Origin: Thereva unica
Taxonomy: Eukaryota; Arthropoda; Insecta; Diptera; Therevidae
NCBI GenBank assembly: GCA_949987705.1
Contig: CATLJY010000934.1
Location: forward strand, 1 to 64,000
Direction: 5' to 3'
DNA length: 64,000 bases
Positions 1-14,500 of this stretch are shown here, in pieces. Below the pieces are notes generated by a model. The model had not been told where the DNA came from. It ran no database searches and saw only the letters and a program-made list of their open reading frames with translations. A program made the translations under genes and the position numbers. Within the stretch, counting starts at the first letter, position 1; each line of letters opens with the position of its first letter.

Positions 1-58
1 TTCATCAAATACATCGAAAATAACCTAAATTCACTTTATTCATCGAAATTAAGTTACA
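1..58 (+). repeat. Representative monomer: a diverged dimer of two 29-bp halves
   Basis: Rotating the monomer to start at CATCGAAA gives two 29-bp halves. In the CTT form of the monomer, half 1 starts CATCGAAAATAACTTAAATT and half 2 starts CATCGAAATTAAGTTACATT. Aligned without gaps they agree at about 21 of 29 positions; the ends differ most (CACTTTATT against CATCAAATA). In the common CTT/TATT form the monomer also contains a 9-bp inverted repeat, ATAACTTAA and TTAAGTTAT, separated by 20 bp, so one strand could form a hairpin in every monomer. The CCT variant breaks that stem. The 58-bp unit is best explained as a doubled 29-bp ancestor. Confidence 0.85.
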
Positions 59-2490
59 TTCATCAAATACATCGAAAATAACTTAAATTCACTCTATTCA
101 TCGAAATTAAGTTATATTCATCGAGTACATCGAAAATAACTTAAATTCACTTTATTCATCGAAATTAAGTTACATTCATCAAATACATCGAAAATAACCT
201 AAATTCACTTTATTCATCGAAATTAAGTTATATTCATCAAATACATCGAAAATAACCTAAATTCACTTTATTCATCGAAATTAAGTTATATTCATCGAGT
301 ACATCGAAAATAACCTAAATTCACTTTATTCATCGAAATTAAGTTACATTCATCAAATACATCGAAAATAACTTAAGTTCGCTTTATTCATCGAAACTAA
401 GTTATATTCATCAAATACATCGAAAATAACTTAAATTCACTTTATTCATCGAAATTAAGTTATATTCATCGAGTACATCGAAAATAACTTAAATTCGCTT
501 TATTCATCGAAACTAAGTTATATTCATCGAGTACATCGAAAATAACTTAAATTCACTCTATTCATCGAAATTAAGTTATATTCATCGAGTACATCGAAAA
601 TAACCTAAATTCACTTTATTCATCGACACTAAGTTACATTCATCAAATACATCGAAAATAACTTAAATTCACTTTATTCATCGAAATTAAGTTATATTCA
701 TCAAATACATCGAAAATAACCTAAATTCACTTTATTCATCGAAACTAAGTTATATTCATCAAATACATCGAAAATAACTTAAATTCACTTTATTCATCGA
801 AATTAAGTTATATTCATCGAGTACATCGAAAATAACTTAAATTCGCTTTATTCATCGAAACTAAGTTATATTCATCGAGTACATCGAAAATAACCTAAAT
901 TCACTTTATTCATCGAAATTAAGTTATATTCATCGAGTACATCGAAAATAACTTAAATTCACTTTATTCATCGAAATTAAGTTATATTCATCAAATACAT
1001 CGAAAATAACCTAAATTCACTTTATTCATCGAAATTAAGTTACATTCATCAAATACATCGAAAATAACTTAAATTCACTCTATTCATCGAAATTAAGTTA
1101 TATTCATCGAGTACATCGAAAATAACTTAAATTCACTTTATTCATCGAAATTAAGTTACATTCATCAAATACATCGAAAATAACCTAAATTCACTTTATT
1201 CATCGAAATTAAGTTATATTCATCAAATACATCGAAAATAACCTAAATTCACTTTATTCATCGAAATTAAGTTATATTCATCGAGTACATCGAAAATAAC
1301 CTAAATTCACTTTATTCATCGAAATTAAGTTACATTCATCAAATACATCGAAAATAACTTAAGTTCGCTTTATTCATCGAAACTAAGTTATATTCATCAA
1401 ATACATCGAAAATAACTTAAATTCACTTTATTCATCGAAATTAAGTTATATTCATCGAGTACATCGAAAATAACTTAAATTCGCTTTATTCATCGAAACT
1501 AAGTTATATTCATCGAGTACATCGAAAATAACTTAAATTCACTCTATTCATCGAAATTAAGTTATATTCATCGAGTACATCGAAAATAACCTAAATTCAC
1601 TTTATTCATCGAAACTAAGTTACATTCATCAAATACATCGAAAATAACTTAAATTCACTTTATTCATCGAAATTAAGTTATATTCATCAAATACATCGAA
1701 AATAACCTAAATTCACTTTATTCATCGAAACTAAGTTATATTCATCAAATACATCGAAAATAACTTAAATTCACTTTATTCATCGAAATTAAGTTATATT
1801 CATCGAGTACATCGAAAATAACTTAAATTCGCTTTATTCATCGAAACTAAGTTATATTCATCGAGTACATCGAAAATAACTTAAATTCACTTTATTCATC
1901 GAAATTAAGTTATATTCATCAAATACATCGAAAATAACTTAAATTCACTTTATTCATCGAAATTAAGTTACATTCATCAAATACATCGAAAATAACTTAA
2001 ATTCACTTTATTCATTGAAATTAAGTTATATTCATCGAGTACATCGAAAATAACTTAAATTCGCTTTATTCATCGAAACTAAGTTATATTCATCGAGTAC
2101 ATCGAAAATAACTTAAATTCACTCTATTCATCGAAATTAAGTTACATTCATCAAATACATCGAAAATAACCTAAATTCACTTTATTCATCGAAATTAAGT
2201 TATATTCATCAAATACATCGAAAATAACCTAAATTCACTTTATTCATCGAAATTAAGTTATATTCATCGAGTACATCGAAAATAACCTAAATTCACTTTA
2301 TTCATCGAAATTAAGTTACATTCATCAAATACATCGAAAATAACTTAAGTTCGCTTTATTCATCGAAACTAAGTTATATTCATCAAATACATCGAAAATA
2401 ACTTAAATTCACTTTATTCATCGAAATTAAGTTATATTCATCGAGTACATCGAAAATAACTTAAATTCGCTTTATTCATCGAAACTAAGT
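1..2490 (+). repeat. 17-monomer (986-bp) higher-order repeat
   Basis: Variant order repeats at 986 bp = 17 x 58. CTCTA monomers lie at 91 and 1,077 and at 555 and 1,541; AAGTTCGC lies at 375, 1,361 and 2,347. Monomers 1-15 of the unit match between 1-870 and 987-1,856. A third, partial copy is recognisable only for about six monomers (about 2,147-2,494). Copy 1 has CGACACTAAG near 621 where copy 2 has CGAAACTAAG. The array continues beyond position 1, so the true copy number is unknown. Confidence 0.8.
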
Positions 2491-5400
2491 TATATTCATC
2501 AAATACATCGAAAATAACTTAAATTCACTTTATTCATCGAAACTAAGTTATATTCATCAAATACATCGAAAATAACTTAAGTTCACTTTATTCATCGAAA
2601 TTAAGTTATATTCATCAAATACATCGAAAATAACTTAAGTTCACTTTATTCATCGAAATTAAGTTATATTCATCAAATACATCGAAAATAACCTAAATTC
2701 ACTTTATTCATCGAAATTAAGTTATATTCATCAAATACATCGAAAATAACCTAAATTCACTTTATTCATCGAAATTAAGTTATATTCATCGAGTACATCG
2801 AAAATAACCTAAATTCACTTTATTCATCGAAATTAAGTTACATTCATCAAATACATCGAAAATAACTTAAATTCACTCTATTCATCGAAATTAAGTTACA
2901 TTCATCGAGTACATCGAAAATAACTTAAATTCACTTTATTCATCGAAATTAAGTTATATTCATCGAGTACATCGAAAATAACTTAAATTCACTTTATTCA
3001 TCGAAATTAAGTTATATTCATCAAATACATCGAAAATAACCTAAATTCACTTTATTCATCGAAATTAAGTTACATTCATCAAATACATCTAAAATAACTT
3101 AAATTCACTCTATTCATCGAAATTAAGTTATATTCATCAAATACATCGAAAATAACCTAAATTCACTTTATTCATCGAAATTAAGTTACATTCATCAAAT
3201 ACATCGAAAATAACTTAAATTCACTTTATTCATCGAAATTAAGTTATATTCATCAAATACATCGAAAATAACTTAAATTCACTTTATTCATCGAAATTAA
3301 GTTATATTCATCGAGTACATCGAAAATAACCTAAATTCACTTTATTCATCGAAATTAAGTTACATTCATCAAATACATCGAAAATAACTTAAGTTCGCTT
3401 TATTCATCGAAACTAAGTTATATTCATCAAATACATCGAAAATAACTTAAATTCACTTTATTCATCGAAATTAAGTTATATTCATCGAGTACATCGAAAA
3501 TAACTTAAATTCGCTTTATTCATCGAAACTAAGTTATATTCATCAAATACATCGAAAATAACTTAAATTCACTCTATTCATCGAAATTAAGTTACATTCA
3601 TCGAGTACATCGAAAATAACTTAAATTCACTTTATTCATCGAAATTAAGTTACATTCATCAAATACATCGAAAATAACTTAAGTTCACTTTATTCATCGA
3701 AACTAAGTTATATTCATCAAATACATCGAAAATAACTTAAATTCACTTTATTCATCGAAATTAAGTTACATTCATCAAATACATCGAAAATAACCTAAAT
3801 TCACTTTATTCATCGAAACTAAGTTATATTCATCAAATACATCGAAAATAACTTAAATTCACTTTATTCATCGAAACTAAGTTATATTCATCAAATACAT
3901 CGAAAATAACTTAAATTCACTTTATTCATCGAAATTAAGTTACATTCATCAAATACATCGAAAATAACCTAAATTCACTTTATTCATCGAAACTAAGTTA
4001 TATTCATCAAATACATCGAAAATAACTTAAATTCACTTTATTCATCGAAATTAAGTTATATTCATCGAGTACATCGAAAATAACTTAAATTCACTTTATT
4101 CATCGAAATTAAGTTATATTCATCAAATACATCGAAAATAACTTAAGTTCACTTTATTCATCGAAATTAAGTTACATTCATCAAATACATCGAAAATAAC
4201 TTAAATTCACTTTATTCATCGAAATTAAGTTATATTCATCGAGTACATCGAAAATAACTTAAATTCGCTTTATTCATCGAAACTAAGTTATATTCATCGA
4301 GTACATCGAAAATAACTTAAATTCACTCTATTCATCGAAATTAAGTTATATTCATCGAGTACATCGAAAATAACCTAAATTCACTTTATTCATCGAAACT
4401 AAGTTACATTCATCAAATACATCGAAAATAACTTAAATTCACTTTATTCATCGAAATTAAGTTATATTCATCAAATACATCGAAAATAACCTAAATTCAC
4501 TTTATTCATCGAAACTAAGTTATATTCATCAAATACATCGAAAATAACTTAAATTCACTTTATTCATCGAAATTAAGTTATATTCATCGAGTACATCGAA
4601 AATAACTTAAATTCGCTTTATTCATCGAAACTAAGTTATATTCATCGAGTACATCGAAAATAACTTAAATTCACTTTATTCATCGAAATTAAGTTATATT
4701 CATCAAATACATCGAAAATAACTTAAATTCACTTTATTCATCGAAATTAAGTTACATTCATCAAATACATCGAAAATAACTTAAATTCACTTTATTCATC
4801 GAAATTAAGTTATATTCATCGAGTACATCGAAAATAACTTAAATTCGCTTTATTCATCGAAACTAAGTTATATTCATCGAGTACATCGAAAATAACTTAA
4901 ATTCACTCTATTCATCGAAATTAAGTTACATTCATCAAATACATCGAAAATAACCTAAATTCACTTTATTCATCGAAATTAAGTTATATTCATCAAATAC
5001 ATCGAAAATAACCTAAATTCACTTTATTCATCGAAATTAAGTTATATTCATCGAGTACATCGAAAATAACCTAAATTCACTTTATTCATCGAAATTAAGT
5101 TACATTCATCAAATACATCGAAAATAACTTAAGTTCGCTTTATTCATCGAAACTAAGTTATATTCATCAAATACATCGAAAATAACTTAAATTCACTTTA
5201 TTCATCGAAATTAAGTTATATTCATCGAGTACATCGAAAATAACTTAAATTCGCTTTATTCATCGAAACTAAGTTATATTCATCAAATACATCGAAAATA
5301 ACTTAAATTTACTTTATTCATCGAAACTAAGTTATATTCATCAAATACATCGAAAATAACTTAAGTTCACTTTATTCATCGAAATTAAGTTATATTCATC

Positions 5401-6613
5401 AAATACATCGAAAATAACTTAAGTTCACTTTATTCATCGAAATTAAGTTATATTCATCAAATACATCGAAAATAACCTAAATTCACTTTATTCATCGAAA
5501 TTAAGTTATATTCATCAAATACATCGAAAATAACCTAAATTCACTTTATTCATCGAAATTAAGTTATATTCATCGAGTACATCGAAAATAACCTAAATTC
5601 ACTTTATTCATCGAAATTAAGTTACATTCATCAAATACATCGAAAATAACTTAAATTCACTCTATTCATCGAAATTAAGTTACATTCATCGAGTACATCG
5701 AAAATAACTTAAATTCACTTTATTCATCGAAATTAAGTTATATTCATCGAGTACATCGAAAATAACTTAAATTCACTTTATTCATCGAAATTAAGTTATA
5801 TTCATCAAATACATCGAAAATAACCTAAATTCACTTTATTCATCGAAATTAAGTTACATTCATCAAATACATCGAAAATAACTTAAATTCACTCTATTCA
5901 TCGAAATTAAGTTATATTCATCAAATACATCGAAAATAACCTAAATTCACTTTATTCATCGAAATTAAGTTACATTCATCAAATACATCGAAAATAACTT
6001 AAATTCACTTTATTCATCGAAATTAAGTTATATTCATCAAATACATCGAAAATAACTTAAATTCACTTTATTCATCGAAATTAAGTTATATTCATCGAGT
6101 ACATCGAAAATAACCTAAATTCACTTTATTCATCGAAATTAAGTTACATTCATCAAATACATCGAAAATAACTTAAGTTCGCTTTATTCATCGAAACTAA
6201 GTTATATTCATCAAATACATCGAAAATAGCTTAAATTCACTTTATTCATCGAAATTAAGTTATATTCATCGAGTACATCGAAAATAACTTAAATTCGCTT
6301 TATTCATCGAAACTAAGTTATATTCATCAAATACATCGAAAATAACTTAAATTCACTCTATTCATCGAAATTAAGTTACATTCATCGAGTACATCGAAAA
6401 TAACTTAAATTCACTTTATTCATCGAAATTAAGTTACATTCATCAAATACATCGAAAATAACTTAAGTTCACTTTATTCATCGAAACTAAGTTATATTCA
6501 TCAAATACATCGAAAATAACTTAAATTCACTTTATTCATCGAAATTAAGTTACATTCATCAAATACATCGAAAATAACCTAAATTCACTTTATTCATCGA
6601 AACTAAGTTATAT
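1393..6613 (+). repeat. 42-monomer segment repeated at 2,784-bp spacing
   Basis: Barcodes agree from about 1,393-3,829 against 4,177-6,613, with AAGTTCGC markers at 2,347/5,131 and 3,391/6,175, each pair 2,784 bp apart. Six monomers (about 348 bp) separate the copies. The spacing is 48 monomers, as in the right arm, but none of the right-arm private markers occur here, so the equal length appears to be coincidence. Copy-specific changes include TCATTGAAA near 2,012 and AATTTACTTT near 5,306. The middle part (2,147-3,306 and 4,931-6,090) occurs a third time at 10,388-11,547. Confidence 0.75.
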
Positions 6614-9600
6614 TCATCAAATACATCGAAAATAACTTAAATTCACTTTATTCATCGAAATTAAGTTATATTCTTCGAGTACATCGAAAATAACTTAAAT
6701 TCGCTTTATTCATCGAAACTAAGTTATATTCATCGAGTACATCGAAAATAACTTAAATTCACTTTATTCATCGAAATTAAGTTATATTCATCAAATACAT
6801 CGAAAATAACCTAAATTCACTTTATTCATCGAAATTAAGTTACATTCATCAAATACATCGAAAATAACTTAAATTCACCTTATTCATCGAAACTAAGTTA
6901 TATTCATCGAGTACATCGAAAATAACTTAAATTCGCTTTATTCATCGAAACTAAGTTATATTCATCGAGTACATCGAAAATAACTTAAATTCACTTTATT
7001 CATCGAAACTAAGTTATATTCATCAAATACATCGAAAATAACCTAAATTCACTTTATTCATCGAAACTAAGTTATATTCATCGAGTACATCGAAAATAAC
7101 TTAAATTCGCTTTATTCATCGAAACTAAGTTATATTCATCGAGTACATCGAAAATAACTTAAATTCGCTTTATTCATCGAAACTAAGTTATATTCATCGA
7201 GTACATCGAAAATAACTTAAATTCACTTTATTCATCGAAATTAAGTTACATTCATCAAATACATCGAAAATAACCTAAATTCACTTTATTCATCGAAATT
7301 AAGTTATATTCATCAAATACATCGAAAATAACTTAAATTCACTTTATTCATCGAAATTAAGTTATATTCATCGAGTACATCGAAAATAACTTAAATTCGC
7401 TTTATTCATCGAAACTAAGTTATATTCATCGAGTACATCGAAAATAACTTAAATTCACTTTATTCATCGAAACTAAGTTATATTCATCAAATACATCGAA
7501 AATAACCTAAATTCACTTTATTCATCGAAACTAAGTTATATTCATCGAGTACATCGAAAATAACTTAAATTCGCTTTATTCATCGAAACTAAGTTATATT
7601 CATCGAGTACATCGAAAATAACTTAAATTCGCTTTATTCATCGAAACTAAGTTATATTCATCGAGTACATCGAAAATAACTTAAATTCACTTTATTCATC
7701 GAAATTAAGTTATATTCATCAAATACATCGAAAATAACCTAAATTCACTTTATTCATCGAAATTAAGTTACATTCATCAAATACATCGAAAATAACTTAA
7801 ATTCACTCTATTCATCGAAATTAAGTTACATTCATCGAGTACATCGAAAATAACTTAAATTCACTTTATTCATCGAAATTAAGTTATATTCATCGAGTAC
7901 ATCGAAAATAACTTAAATTCACTTTATTCATCGAAATTAAGTTATATTCATCAAATACATCGAAAATAACCTAAATTCACTTTATTCATCGAAATTAAGT
8001 TACATTCATCAAATACATCGAAAATAACTTAAATTCACTCTATTCATCGAAATTAAGTTATATTCATCAAATACATCGAAAATAACCTAAATTCACTTTA
8101 TTCATCGAAATTAAGTTACATTCATCAAATACATCGAAAATAACTTAAATTCACTTTATTCATCGAAATTAAGTTATATTCATCAAATACATCGAAAATA
8201 ACTTAAATTCACTTTATTCATCGAAATTAAGTTATATTCATCGAGTACATCGAAAATAACCTAAATTCACTTTATTCATCGAAATTAAGTTACATTCATC
8301 AAATACATCGAAAATAACTTAAGTTCGCTTTATTCATCGAAACTAAGTTATATTCATCAAATACATCGAAAATAGCTTAAATTCACTTTATTCATCGAAA
8401 TTAAGTTATATCATCGAGTACATCGAAAATAACTTAAATTCGCTTTATTCATCGAAACTAAGTTATATTCATCAAATACATCGAAAATAACTTAAATTCA
8501 CTCTATTCATCGAAATTAAGTTACATTCATCGAGTACATCGAAAATAACTTAAATTCACTTTATTCATCGAAATTAAGTTACATTCATCAAATACATCGA
8601 AAATAACTTAAGTTCACTTTATTCATCGAAACTAAGTTATATTCATCAAATACATCGAAAATAACTTAAATTCACTTTATTCATCGAAATTAAGTTACAT
8701 TCATCAAATACATCGAAAATAACCTAAATTCACTTTATTCATCGAAACTAAGTTATATTCATCAAATACATCGAAAATAACTTAAATTCACTTTATTCAT
8801 CGAAATTAAGTTATATTCTTCGAGTACATCGAAAATAACTTAAATTCGCTTTATTCATCGAAACTAAGTTATATTCATCGAGTACATCGAAAATAACTTA
8901 AATTCACTTTATTCATCGAAATTAAGTTATATTCATCAAATACATCGAAAATAACCTAAATTCACTTTATTCATCGAAATTAAGTTACATTCATCAAATA
9001 CATCGAAAATAACTTAAATTCACCTTATTCATCGAAACTAAGTTATATTCATCGAGTACATCGAAAATAACTTAAATTCGCTTTATTCATCGAAACTAAG
9101 TTATATTCATCGAGTACATCGAAAATAACTTAAATTCACTTTATTCATCGAAACTAAGTTATATTCATCAAATACATCGAAAATAACCTAAATTCACTTT
9201 ATTCATCGAAACTAAGTTATATTCATCGAGTACATCGAAATAACTTAAATTCGCTTTATTCATCGAAACTAAGTTATATTCATCGAGTACATCGAAAATA
9301 ACTTAAATTCGCTTTATTCATCGAAACTAAGTTATATTCATCGAGTACATCGAAAATAACTTAAATTCACTTTATTCATCGAAATTAAGTTACATTCATC
9401 AAATACATCGAAAATAACCTAAATTCACTTTATTCATCGAAATTAAGTTATATTCATCAAATAACATCGAAAATAACTTAAATTCACTTTATTCATCGAA
9501 ATTAAGTTATATTCATCGAGTACATCGAAAATAACTTAAATTCGCTTTATTCATCGAAACTAAGTTATATTCATCGAGTACATCGAAAATAACTTAAATT

Positions 9601-9917
9601 CACTTTATTCATCGAAACTAAGTTATATTCATCAAATACATCGAAAATAACCTAAATTCACTTTATTCATCGAAACTAAGTTATATTCATCGAGTACATC
9701 GAAAATAACTTAAATTCGCTTTATTCATCGAAACTAAGTTATATTCATCGAGTACATCGAAAATAACTTAAATTCGCTTTATTCATCGAAACTAAGTTAT
9801 ATTCATCGAGTACATCGAAAATAACTTAAATTCACTTTATTCATCGAAATTAAGTTATATTCATCAAATACATCGAAAATAACCTAAATTCACTTTATTC
9901 ATCGAAATTAAGTTACA
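5600..9917 (+). repeat. 37-monomer (2,146-bp) tandem duplication
   Basis: Two adjacent copies, about 5,600-7,745 and 7,746-9,917. Shared rare variants prove it: AATAGCTTAA at 6,229 and 8,375, TTCTTCGAG at 6,671 and 8,816, and CACCTTATTC at 6,876 and 9,021. Spacing drops from 2,146 to 2,145 after a 1-bp loss near 8,410 (TTATATCATCG). Copy 2 also has a 1-bp loss near 9,238 and a 1-bp gain near 9,463. The rare shared substitutions mean the duplication is recent relative to monomer divergence. Confidence 0.85.
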
Positions 9918-10387
9918 TTCATCAAATACATCGAAAATAACTTAAATTCACTTTATTCATCGAAATTAAGTTATATACAAAATACATCGAAAATAACCTA
10001 AATTCACTTTATTCATCGAAATTAAGTTACATTCATCAAATACATCGAAAATAACTTAAATTCACTCTATTCATCGAAATTAAGTTATATTCATCGAGTA
10101 CATCGAAAATAACTTAAATTCACTTTATTCATCGAAATTAAGTTACATTCATCAAATACATCGAAAATAACTTAAATTCACTTTATTCATCGAAATTAAG
10201 TTATATTCATCAAATACATCGAAAATAACCTAAATTCACTTTATTCATCGAAATTAAGTTACATTCATCAAATACATCGAAAATAACTTAAATTCACTCT
10301 ATTCATCGAAATTAAGTTATATTCATCGAGTACATCGAAAATAACTTAAATTCACTTTATTCATCGAAATTAAGTTATTCTTCTTTA

Positions 10388-11547
10388 TTCATCAAATACA
10401 TCGAAAATAACCTAAATTCACTTTATTCATCGAAATTAAGTTATATTCATCAAATACATCGAAAATAACCTAAATTCACTTTATTCATCGAAATTAAGTT
10501 ATATTCATCGAGTACATCGAAAATAACCTAAATTCACTTTATTCATCGAAATTAAGTTACATTCATCAAATACATCGAAAATAACTTAAGTTCGCTTTAT
10601 TCATCGAAACTAAGTTATATTCATCAAATACATCGAAAATAACTTAAATTCACTTTATTCATCGAAATTAAGTTATATTCATCGAGTACATCGAAAATAA
10701 CTTAAATTCGCTTTATTCATCGAAACTAAGTTATATTCATCAAATACATCGAAAATAACTTAAATTCACTTTATTCATCGAAACTAAGTTATATTCATCA
10801 AATACATCGAAAATAACTTAAGTTCACTTTATTCATCGAAATTAAGTTATATTCATCAAATACATCGAAAATAACTTAAGTTCACTTTATTCATCGAAAT
10901 TAAGTTATATTCATCAAATACATCGAAAATAACCTAAATTCACTTTATTCATCGAAATTAAGTTATATTCATCAAATACATCGAAAATAACCTAAATTCA
11001 CTTTATTCATCGAAATTAAGTTATATTCATCGAGTACATCGAAAATAACCTAAATTCACTTTATTCATCGAAATTAAGTTACATTCATCAAATACATCGA
11101 AAATAACTTAAATTCACTCTATTCATCGAAATTAAGTTACATTCATCGAGTACATCGAAAATAACTTAAATTCACTTTATTCATCGAAATTAAGTTATAT
11201 TCATCGAGTACATCGAAAATAACTTAAATTCACTTTATTCATCGAAATTAAGTTATATTCATCAAATACATCGAAAATAACCTAAATTCACTTTATTCAT
11301 CGAAATTAAGTTACATTCATCAAATACATCGAAAATAACTTAAATTCACTCTATTCATCGAAATTAAGTTATATTCATCAAATACATCGAAAATAACCTA
11401 AATTCACTTTATTCATCGAAATTAAGTTACATTCATCAAATACATCGAAAATAACTTAAATTCACTTTATTCATCGAAATTAAGTTATATTCATCAAATA
11501 CATCGAAAATAACTTAAATTCACTTTATTCATCGAAATTAAGTTATA
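10388..11547 (+). repeat. Third copy of a 20-monomer block (also at 2,147 and 4,931)
   Basis: The ordered variants from 10,388 match those from 4,931 at an offset of 5,457 bp and those from 2,147. Agreement begins exactly at the end of an 8-bp non-satellite filler (10,379-10,386) and stops at about 11,547, where a GAGT linker is expected but AAAT is found. It is therefore a transposed or recombined block with a visible left breakpoint. Confidence 0.7.
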
Positions 11548-14500
11548 TTCATCAAATACATCGAAAATAACTTAAGTTCACTTTATTCATCGAAATTAAG
11601 TTATATTCATCAAATACATCGAAAATAACTTAAATTCACTTTATTCATCGAAATTAAGTTACATTCATCAAATACATCGAAAATAACCTAAATTCACTTT
11701 ATTCATCGAAATTAAGTTATATTCATCAAATACATCGAAAATAACCTAAATTCACTTTATTCATCGAAATTAAGTTATATTCATCGAGTACATCGAAAAT
11801 AACCTAAATTCACTTTATTCATCGAAATTAAGTTACATTCATCAAATACATCGAAAATAACCCAAATTATTCACTTTATTCATCGAAATTAAGTTATATT
11901 CATCAAATACATCGAAAATAACTTAAATTCACTTTATTCATCGAAATTAAGTTATATTCATCGAGTACATCGAAAATAACTTAAGTTCACTTTATTCATC
12001 GAAATTAAGTTACATTCATCAAATACATCGAAAATAACCTAAATTCACTTTATTCATCGAAATTAAGTTATATTCATCAAATACATCGAAAATAACTTAA
12101 ATTCACTTTATTCATCGAAATTAAGTTACATTCATCAAATACATCGAAAATAACCTAAATTCACTTTATTCATCGAAACTAAGTTATATTCATCGAGTAC
12201 ATCGAAAATAACCTAAATTCACTTTATTCATCGAAATTAAGTTACATTCATCAAATACATCGAAAATAACCTAAATTCACTTTATTCATCGAAATTAAGT
12301 TATATTCATCGAGTACATCGAAAATAACTTAAATTCGCTTTATTCATCGAAACTAAGTTATATTCATCGAGTACATCGAAAATAACTTAAATTCACTTTA
12401 TTCATCGAAATTAAGTTATATTCATCAAATACATCGAAAATAACCTAAATTAACTTTATTCATCGAAATTAAGTTATATTCATCGAGTACATCGAAAATA
12501 ACCTAAATTCACTTTATTCATCGAAATTAAGTTACATTCATCAAATACATCGAAAATAACTTAAATTCGCTTTATTCATCGAAATTAAGTTATATTCATC
12601 GAGTACATCGAAAATAACTTAAATTCGCTTTATTCATCGAAATTAAGTTACATTCATCAAATACATCGAAAATAACTTAAGTTCACTTTATTCATCGAAA
12701 CTAAGTTATATTCATCAAATACATCGAAAATAACTTAAATTCACTTTATTCATCGAAATTAAGTTATATTCATCAAATACATCGAAAATAACTTAAATTC
12801 GCTTTATTCATCGAAACTAAGTTATATTCATCAAATACATCGAAAATAACTTAAATTCACTTTATTCATCGAAATTAAGTTATATTCATCGAGTACATCG
12901 AAAATAACTTAAATTCGCTTTATTCATCGAAACTAAGTTATATTCATCGAGTACATCGAAAATAACTTAAATTCGCTTTATTCATCGAAACTAAGTTATA
13001 TTCATCGAGTACATCGAAAATAACTTAAATTCGCTTTATTCATCGAAACTAAGTTATATTCATCGAGTACATCGAAAATAACTTAAATTCACTTTATTCA
13101 TCGAAATTAAGTTATATTCATCAAATACATCGAAAATAACCTAAATTCACTTTATTCATCGAAATTAAGTTATATTCATCGAGTACATCGAAAATAACCT
13201 AAATTCACTTTATTCATCGAAATTAAGTTACATTCATCAAATACATCGAAAATAACCTAAATTCACTCTATTCATCGAAATTAAGTTACATTCATCAAAT
13301 ACATCGAAAATAACCTAAATTCACTTTATTCATCGAAATTAAGTTATATTCATCGAGTACATCGAAAATAACCTAAATTCACTTTATTCATCGAAATTAA
13401 GTTACATTCATCAAATACATCGAAAATAACTTAAGTTCACTTTATTCATCGAAACTAAGTTATATTCATCAAATACATCGAAAATAACTTAAATTCACTT
13501 TATTCATCGAAATTAAGTTATATTCATCAAATACATCGAAAATAACTTAAATTCACTTTATTCATCGAAATTAAGTTATATTCATCAAATACATCGAAAA
13601 TAACTTAAATTCGCTTTATTCATCGAAACTAAGTTATATTCATCAAATACATCGAAAATAACTTAAATTCACTTTATTCATCGAAATTAATTTATATTCA
13701 TCGAGTACATCGAAAATAACTTAAATTCGCTTTATTCATCGAAACTAAGTTATATTCATCGAGTACATCGAAAATAACTTAAATTCGCTTTATTCATCGA
13801 AACTAAGTTATATTCATCAAATACATCGAAAATAACCTAAATTCACTTTATTCATCGAAATTAAGTTACATTCATCAAATACATCGAAAATAACTTAAAT
13901 TCACTCTATTCATCGAAATTAAGTTATATTCATCGAGTACATCGAAAATAACTTAAATTCACTTTATTCATCGAAATTAAGTTACATTCATCAAATACAT
14001 CGAAAATAACCTAAATTCACTTTATTCATCGAAATTAAGTTATATTCATCAAATACATCGAAAATAACCTAAATTCACTTTATTCATCGAAATTAAGTTA
14101 TATTCATCGAGTACATCGAAAATAACCTAAATTCACTTTATTCATCGAAATTAAGTTACATTCATCAAATACATCGAAAATAACTTAAGTTCGCTTTATT
14201 CATCGAAACTAAGTTATATTCATCAAATACATCGAAAATAACTTAAATTCACTTTATTCATCGAAATTAAGTTATATTCATCGAGTACATCGAAAATAAC
14301 TTAAATTCGCTTTATTCATCGAAACTAAGTTATATTCATCGAGTACATCGAAAATAACTTAAATTCACTTTATTCATCGAAATTAAGTTATATTCATCAA
14401 ATACATCGAAAATAACCTAAATTCACTTTATTCATCGAAATTAAGTTATATTCATCGAGTACATCGAAAATAACCTAAATTCACTTTATTCATCGAAATT

